Assembly (NCBI GenBank): GCA_024741835.1
Contig: JAENRP010000049.1
Location: 76,317-140,316, forward strand
DNA length: 64,000 bases
Source of the DNA: Diplocarpon mali
Lineage: Eukaryota > Ascomycota > Leotiomycetes > Helotiales > Drepanopezizaceae
Reading direction: 5' to 3'
The notes under the pieces are model-generated. The model saw nothing but the letters and a program-made list of their open reading frames with translations, ran no database searches and had not been told where the DNA came from. The translations under genes were made by a program, and so were the position numbers. Each line of letters starts with the position of its first letter. Position 1 is the first letter of the stretch. Below are positions 57,676 through 64,000 of this stretch, piece after piece.

Positions 57676-58682
57676 GGGGCTTCTCACAGAATTCAGGGAG
57701 GGTGATATTGCAGGAAGTTGAGGATGGGAATGCTTATTGGCGGTTTCGTTTTCGAAATGTGCGTAAATCTCCTAATTTATGGAACGTGCAACCAAAAACG
57801 TTATATTTCCCACCATCACAGGCAACGGCAATCTACATCCTTCGAGCCTCCTGCGTTTTGAACTTGTAAGGATGCTGTGTGGCTATACAACGATGCGAGT
57901 CATCCCGCTTCGGACGGCTTCGGCGACTCAGGCTGAGGTTGAGGAGCATCTTCACGAAGAATCTAACCGAACTTTGAGATTTGCCAAAGCCATCATGGAA
58001 TGCTGTGAGCCTGGGAAAGCGTGCCCGGCTCTCACAGCCAGTCTATGATCAACTCTTCAGCTTTTATCATTACTACAATTTCATTGTTGGCTATGAGGGC
58101 TCTAATGATTGTTAGAGATTGGATCTCCGGCTTCTGAGACGTTGCTCAAGGACTGTATCTGCGAGGAGTCACTTCCAAACGATGTCCATCATATTTGCTC
58201 GTTTCTATTGAGAACAAGTGAGGGGAGCAGTCTGTGAGAAGTGCCGTGTTTTGGTCTCAAGGTGTCTATCAGCTCGTTAACGTTTGTCAGAGTAAAATTC
58301 TCTTAGACACCGACTCCGAGCAACCATAGAGAGATCTTCAAGAATACTAAATTGACAAGTATCTTGTTCGATCTCAGAGCAATTCCTGGGGCGGGATTGT
58401 AGCATGATGGCTTGCAGTTTGTTTACAGCTGCCGAAATAACAAGGGATGTAGACTATCAAGGCCGAGTTAATCACATCGTCGTTATCAAAGAATTCAATG
58501 ACCACCGAACCTGTAGAAAAGGAGCCTCTTCCGTGAAGCACAGATTACCGTGATGATTGTAATGCCAAGATCAACCTTTATCTCCGAAATCACGCTAAGA
58601 ACGCGACCCCAACAAGGCGCGTCACCCTCGGCAGCCTGTTTAAAGGTTATTCTCAAAAGTATCACAAACTAAAGCAGTTATT
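57676..58682. other. Intergenic, no supported gene
   Basis: 1 kb between the DUF427 gene and NSE1. An 89-codon frame (57779-58048) has no recognisable feature. Possible GT-AG pairs near 57767-57822 could indicate a small unrecognised gene, but nothing ties them together. Confidence 0.45.
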
Positions 58683-59754
58683 ATGGACGAGGCCAATGCT
58701 GGTTACAACGATGGAAATCGCGCATTCCTTCAATCCTTTATGGCCCGTGGGACTTTAACCCTGAGACAAGCTCAACCGATGCTCGCAGCCATTTTCACTA
58801 TACAAGCGGATGATGGTTCGTTCAAAGCCTCGATCGGTGCTGCAAAGACTGATATACTCTGTAGGCGAACAAGTTGATCCGGAGACCGTCACTGAGGATG
58901 ATCTGAAATCATTCATATCCGCTGCAGCAGACGAGATCTCTCATTATGACTACGAGATTCGAAGCACAGAGCACCAAGTGACGAAAGAAAGGATATGGGC
59001 CTTCGTGAACAGCGTTAGCGATCCCCTCACACAAATAGCTACGACTCGTACGAGCGAGGAGGTCTTTTACATCAGGCGCTTCCTAGATGCTATGTTCGAG
59101 GATTACAATTCAAGACGGAGGGAGGTGATGGCTCTCACCGGCATGCAAGCGCTCGAGAAAAAAATTCGCAAACCAAGCAGAGAAAGTGAGGGGAGTTTAG
59201 GGACACAAGAGCAAGCTGCGGATAAAGGTCTGAGCTCAGAACAAGCCGAGAATTTGCTGAAGAGTCTAGTAGAGGAGGGCTGGATTTCTCGGAGCAGGGA
59301 GGGATTTTACACGCTGTGTCCGCGCGCCTTGATGGAACTGCGCAGCTGGCTTGTGGAAATGTACAATGACCAGGCCCAAGGTCCGGACGAGTGGCAAAGG
59401 ATCAAGTTTTGCGTAGCCTGCAAGGATATTGTCACTATCGGGCAGAGATGCTCGGAATTGGATTGCACTGTGCGGCTACATGATATTTGCGAGGAAGGGT
59501 ATTGGCGGTCGAGGAGGGATCACAAGTGCCCGAAGTGCAAGACGGTCTGGGATGGAGAGCACTATGTCGGCCAGAAAGCAGTGACAAGCACAGAAGAGTA
59601 CCTGAAGGGGAAGCGGAGAAGCGGTATTAGTAAGAAGCGACCTGCGGACGACGAGGAAGAAATGCAGCCAGAGTCGAGTAGGGCTGGTGCGAGAAGGATG
59701 AAAAGCCGACGAGAACCAACTCCAACTAGCTCAAATGAGGACGACTTACGATAG
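58683..59754 (+). CDS. NSE1: SMC5/6 complex subunit Nse1
   Basis: Two exons (58683-58815 and 58865-59754) with a 49-nt intron give 340 residues. The N-terminus (NRAFLQSFMARGTLTLRQAQ) and the winged-helix region (ISHYDYEIRSTEHQ, EERGW-like LLKSLVEEGWISRSREGFYT) match Nse1. A variant RING follows: FCVACKDIVTIGQRCSELDC, then RLHDICEEGYW and HKCPKCKTVWDG, giving a C4HC3 set of zinc ligands. Nse1 acts with Nse3 (a MAGE protein) and Nse4 in the SMC5/6 complex for DNA repair and replication-fork stability, as a ubiquitin ligase. The tail is basic (KGKRRSGISKKRP) then acidic. The weak donor GTTCGT was chosen because it alone gives QADDGEQVDPETVTEDDL. Confidence 0.9.
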
Positions 59755-60451
59755 CGACGAGACGATACAAGCATGGCATGCAATTCCTGCCAATTTATGA
59801 GACACGAGGTAAACCTGGGGCGTTTTCAAGCTCTTTTCACTGGGAAAACAAAATGACTTGAGGGCGTTGTAAGGATAGTGAAACGGGTTTTGGATCATAC
59901 ATAGGAGATAGGTCTTGGCGGTAAGAATAGTCTCTGCGATCCTTTGATGCTGTGTCGACTGAAAAGAGGCTGCAGTGCCATCCTTGGTAACCCAGCACAC
60001 GAAATGACTACTTCACGAGGCTTTGGCCGAGTCTTGACATAAGTGGAAACAAAGATAGTTTTGAGACGATTTCAGAGATGAATGGCTGAAAAGCCTCGTA
60101 CTTGGATATATAGGTGCTAATTCTTTTCCCGAAGAGTTCTATAGGATGCCAAAGAGATCGGTAAGAGCTCTATTCCGGTCCATGCCCACGTAAGAAGACA
60201 ATTGGATAAAGCTGTACGAGCGAGTACATAATTGAGGGACGACTTTGCCTATGGATGAATATATATGGCTGTATATAAGCACCTTTCTCCATTTCACCTG
60301 TGCAATGGATAAGCTTCCCCGCTAGCACCAAACAGGGGGCTGCTTAAGCACCTGGAACCTGCTCCGCATCACGCCTTTGTCTCTTTGCATGTCTCATTTA
60401 CATTCTTGTTTATTGTTTGACTCCTGAACAAGCCGCGGTTTTCAGAGCAAC
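59755..60451. other. Intergenic
   Basis: About 700 bases, AT-rich, with the promoter of the amidohydrolase gene near its right end. No gene or repeat was recognised. Confidence 0.6.
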
Positions 60452-63400
60452 ATGTATAAGCTACGAAGCTCAGACTCCGTTTCAAGTCACCCTCGTCGAC
60501 CATATCATTCAAGGCTGCCCGCGTCAGTCGGTGCCGCTATTTTGCTCGTTTTGGGCCTAAATATTTTTGTTTTACCACGATTTATACATCCATTATCTCC
60601 AAATGAGATCAAGCTCTCGAATTTCAACCTCGATGCCTTGGAGGCAGGACTACAGAAGTGTCGAGCAGACGCTGCCCCTCCAATCCAGTATCCCGTGACG
60701 ACTGCCAGCTCTCGCTCGAACGCCAGATGGAATCCCAGTACGGGACAAAACGAGACTATCATTCTACGCAATGCAACTCTTTTCGATGGAGAAAAAATCC
60801 TGGGGTCTTCTGTCGATATCGTATTCAAGAAGGGCATCATTGTGTCGGTAACAGATGCCGGGCAATCACCCATCATCGAAGGCGCCAAAGTTTTTGATTT
60901 ACATGGCAAGTTCGTCACGCCGGGTCTCGTAGACATGCATTCCCATCACTTGGCTATGCCGTGGCCTAATTTGTCATCCACTGACGACACAAACGAATTG
61001 AGGACTGCTTTTGGCCCCTTGACACCCTTCGTCAGGATCGTCGATTCGATAAAAGCTTATGATATTGCGACGACCATCATCGCATCCGGTGGTGTCACGA
61101 CCTCGCTGATCTTGCCCGGCTCGGCAAATATCATGGGTGGCGAAGCTGTTGTGGTCAAAAACGTGCTGAGATCCGGCGACAACGAGGAGTTCGTTGTTGA
61201 GGAAATGTTGCTCGAGCATGGGGAGCCGAAGGAGAACCGGAGACGTTACATGAAGATGGCATGTGGCGAAAATCCAAGACGGGTTTATTCACATACTCGT
61301 ATGGGTAACGCTTGGATCTTCAGAAAGCAGATGGAGAGAGCGAAGGAGTTGAAGGGGAAGCAGGATGCTTGGTGCCTGAAAGCTGCTGCTCTGAAAGACA
61401 CAGGTAGCGTTGCTGCGATTGCTCGCTTTTTGGAAGCATCTTCGAAGGATGAGAGTGCTACTGTGTATTTGGAGTACGATTCTAGTATTGCTATGTTGAG
61501 AGGTAAAGTGGGAATCAATATTCACTGCTATGAGCCTGAGGATATTGAGGATATGATTACTCACAGCAAGGAATTTGGATTCCGCATTCAGGCATTCCAT
61601 CATGCACTCGCTGCTTGGGAAGTTCCTGAGCTTATCAAGGCCAGTGGCGAGTAAGTCCGACGTCGTGTTCATTTAGACGGAAGGGATCTGACGAAGAAGA
61701 TAGAAACATCACGATCGCTACATTCTCTGAATTCGGTTTCTACAAGAAAGAGGCTTATGAAGCAAATTTGTGGGCTGGCAAAATTCTGTCAGATCATGGG
61801 GTACCGGTTGCGTATAAATCTGTAAGAATTGCAGCGAACTGTAAGGTTAACAATCTGCTCACGCCCATTAGGATCATACTGGAGTCGATACTAATGCCAA
61901 ATACCTGCTGTAAGCTTCCATACCAGTGTTGATATACGTTGCCGATAACATTCATAGTTTCCAAGCAGCCACCGCTCATTCATTCCATCTTCCCGAACTC
62001 CTAGCCCTCCAATCGATCACTAGCGTCCCAGCGCGTTCCTTAGAGAGTGATCACCGAGTTGGCTACGCGAGAGCAGGATACGACGCTGATCTTGTAGTTT
62101 GGGACTCCCACCCACTCTCTGTTGGAGCTACCGCGTTGCAGGTTTACATTGACGGAAAGCCAACTCTTGACCCCAAGAGAGTCGAAGAGAGTTTGTCCAG
62201 TATCAAGTTGATTAGTTCGGCCGAGTTATTCAAACCAACAATCCGGGAGACAGTGACAGCTGATATTAGAGAGGCTCTTTGCAGCAAAATTGAGCGAGCT
62301 GGATCGACGTTTACAATTACCGGGATTAAGATGTCTCATCTGGAAGGACATGCATCTGCATTCTCCTCGTCAGAGGCTCTCGCCATGGTAATAGATGATG
62401 GAAAGATTGTCTGCTTCGATTCTCACGCTCAATGCGCCAGCATCAGCGCCGAGAGTCCAGTAATTTCCCTCCAAAACGGACATGTTCTTCCAGGACTGAC
62501 AGCCGTCACCGCGAGTCTTGGCCTATCAGAAATCTCTGGGGACAGTAATACTGGTGACGGTACAATCGGTAAGTCGGCAAACCTCGAGTCCAAGAAAGCT
62601 GTGTATGCCAAGTATGGTATTCATCTTGAGGGACGAGGCTTCACGAGAGCTAGAATTGGCGGTGTGACCAAGGCTATTACGGCACCGCAATCCAATGGCT
62701 TCGCTGGCGGTGTTAGTGTGGGTATCAAGACAACAGGGAAGAACACGCTTCTGAATGGAGGGATCTTCAAAGATGATGTTGGGCTACACTTCTCGATTGG
62801 GAACCGTGCCAAAGGTATGCTTTTGCACTTTGCACAGCTACTCTGTATGCTGACATTCATGTAAGGAACTGATTTCTTGCCAACTATCTCATCTGAAGTA
62901 TCGCAGCTTCGGGAGCTGATCATTGAGAGCCAAGGCATGGAAAACGTCCTTGGCCAAGCTGCCAATGGAAGTATTCCTTTGGTAGTATATGCTGATAATG
63001 AGGTATACACAACCCCAATCAGGATTATGATACCTACCTACATAGCTAACATATCTACCCGTAGTATGACATCCAACAACTGATCAAGATCAAGCAAGAC
63101 TATCGCAGCTTGAACTTGATCCTCTTTGGCGGCGCTGGAGCTCCTCTCGTAAGCTTCACTCATCCCTTTCTCAATCACGCGGAAGCACTAATCAAAGCAT
63201 CAGGTCGCCGACCAGCTCGCCAAAGCAAAGATCCCCGTCATCCTGACTGCCAACCGCGGCGCTCCGGATACTTTCGAGAAGCGCTTCTCCCTCCCTGGCC
63301 CACCACTCAGCCGCTCCCCAGCCGCAATATTGACAGAAGCAGGCGTCAAATACGCGCTGGCTATTAAAGGTGAAGAAGGCAAATTCCTCCTCTCCTGCAC

Positions 63401-63685
63401 TACCTCCACATCTCATCTATTAACAAGCAACATCTAGGTGACTCCCACATCCACAACATCCCGATCGAAGCAGGGTGGGCGGGAAAATTCGCCGGGCTGT
63501 CGGCTGAGCAAGCTGTGAATCTGGTGTCGAGAAATGTAGAGGAGATTTTGGGATTACACATCGAGGAGGCAAAGAGGGACTTTGTTATCTGGGAGGGGAA
63601 CCCGTTGGAGTTTGGCGCCAGTGTTGTGATTGGTGTTGATGGAGAGGATGGAGTTGTGAGTATGTGCTGGCCAGACTCGAACTGA
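60452..63685 (+). CDS. Membrane-anchored tandem amidohydrolase (CE9-like)
   Basis: Eight exons (60452-61650, 61704-61821, 61872-61909, 61958-62814, 62866-63002, 63065-63148, 63204-63369, 63438-63685) give 948 residues. A signal-anchor helix (VGAAILLVLGLNIFVLP, about 27-43) puts the rest in the lumen or outside. The first half has a normal amidohydrolase start with the metal-binding VTPGLVDMHSHHLAM, then INIHCYEPEDIEDMI, FRIQAFHHALAAWEVP and the usual C-terminal ARAGYDADLVVWDSHPL. A second half repeats the pattern (IDDGKIVCFDSHA, GHVLPGLTAVTASLG, ending RDFVIWEGNPLEFGASVVIG). The HxH pair is absent at the corresponding site. Fungal proteins of this type are often labelled carbohydrate esterase family 9, but the substrate is unknown. 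Confidence 0.85.
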
Positions 63686-64000
63686 GCGTTTTGGCGAGCG
63701 AGCAGTGAATACAGGGGGTTAGACCGCATATTATCCGATCTTCTGATCATCTACTGCTGATTGTAGGATTATGTGCAATCGACAACGGCAGACGTGCATG
63801 TGTGCAAGGTCGGGGTGCTAAAATATCCCTGTCTTGGATTGCTTGTTTTAGGTATGAATGAGAAGTCGTCTTGAGCAAGAACAGCCAATAGTTACGAGAT
63901 GCAATTAGCACCGTGAGACTGACACTATGCAGCAAAATCATATTATCCAAAACCGAAACCTTGGGCTAATTAAAATTAGATGGTGGCAGAAGTTTTTCAG
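63686..64000. other. Window end, 3' flank
   Basis: 315 bases following the amidohydrolase stop. A GT-AG pair (63657 to about 63767) could extend that gene by a short exon, but its C-terminus CWPDSN looks complete. No other feature. Confidence 0.5.

Noticed and set aside
63657..63860. Possible extra 3' intron and exon of the amidohydrolase gene
   Set aside because: A GT-AG pair exists, but the earlier C-terminus CWPDSN matches what such proteins usually show; the extension adds unrelated sequence.

Overview
The window comes from a filamentous ascomycete (Pezizomycotina). Genes carry many short introns (about 48-230 nt, GT-AG with CTGAC/CTGAT-like branch sites). They include fungal types such as a Zn2Cys6 regulator, a 2EXR protein and an AROM-like repressor, and the AT-rich stretches between them hold decayed repeats that look RIP-mutated. 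A class such as Leotiomycetes is possible, but I cannot fix it from this sequence. Splice junctions were worked out by eye. Each multi-exon model quoted with exon coordinates closes in frame.

Layout. 1-6824 is gene-poor and AT-rich, with several decayed repeat families. 6825-20000 holds a ferric reductase, a 2EXR protein, an Asteroid-type XPG/FEN1-like protein, a divergently transcribed PRPP synthetase with a large insertion, and a secreted isochorismatase-like hydrolase. 20027-32787 is a quinate (qut/qa) locus: repressor QutR (minus), divergent Zn2Cys6 activator QutA (plus), QutG-like inositol-monophosphatase-fold protein, a 786-base assembly gap, then 3-dehydroshikimate dehydratase QutC. 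33407-40640 holds bystin (Enp1), a cytochrome P450 and a CE5 acetylxylan esterase. 41868-52000 holds a conserved hypothetical gene, a large GPI-anchored Ser/Thr-rich surface protein, splicing factor Cwc26/Bud13 and TFIIF alpha (Tfg1). 52734-63685 holds a non-canonical nucleotidyltransferase with a huge insertion in its catalytic core, a DUF427 gene with an 11-nt exon, Nse1 of the SMC5/6 complex, and a membrane-anchored protein made of two amidohydrolase halves.

The quinate locus is the coherent system. QutR resembles the last three domains of the pentafunctional AROM enzyme and in the known pathway acts as the quinate-responsive repressor of QutA. QutA switches on the catabolic genes, and QutC turns dehydroshikimate into protocatechuate. 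A 16-bp sequence in the QutR/QutA divergent promoter matches the QA-1F operator consensus, as I recall it, at 14 of 16 positions. Quinate dehydrogenase, catabolic dehydroquinase and quinate permease are not visible here, so the cluster is split, reduced, or continues elsewhere.

Repeats worth attention are a small TIR (MITE-like) family with copies at 5924-6041 and 47678-47776, a ~130-bp dispersed repeat at 4955-5082 and 41036-41166, and a possible ~820-bp element with ~50-bp inverted ends at 2716-3536.
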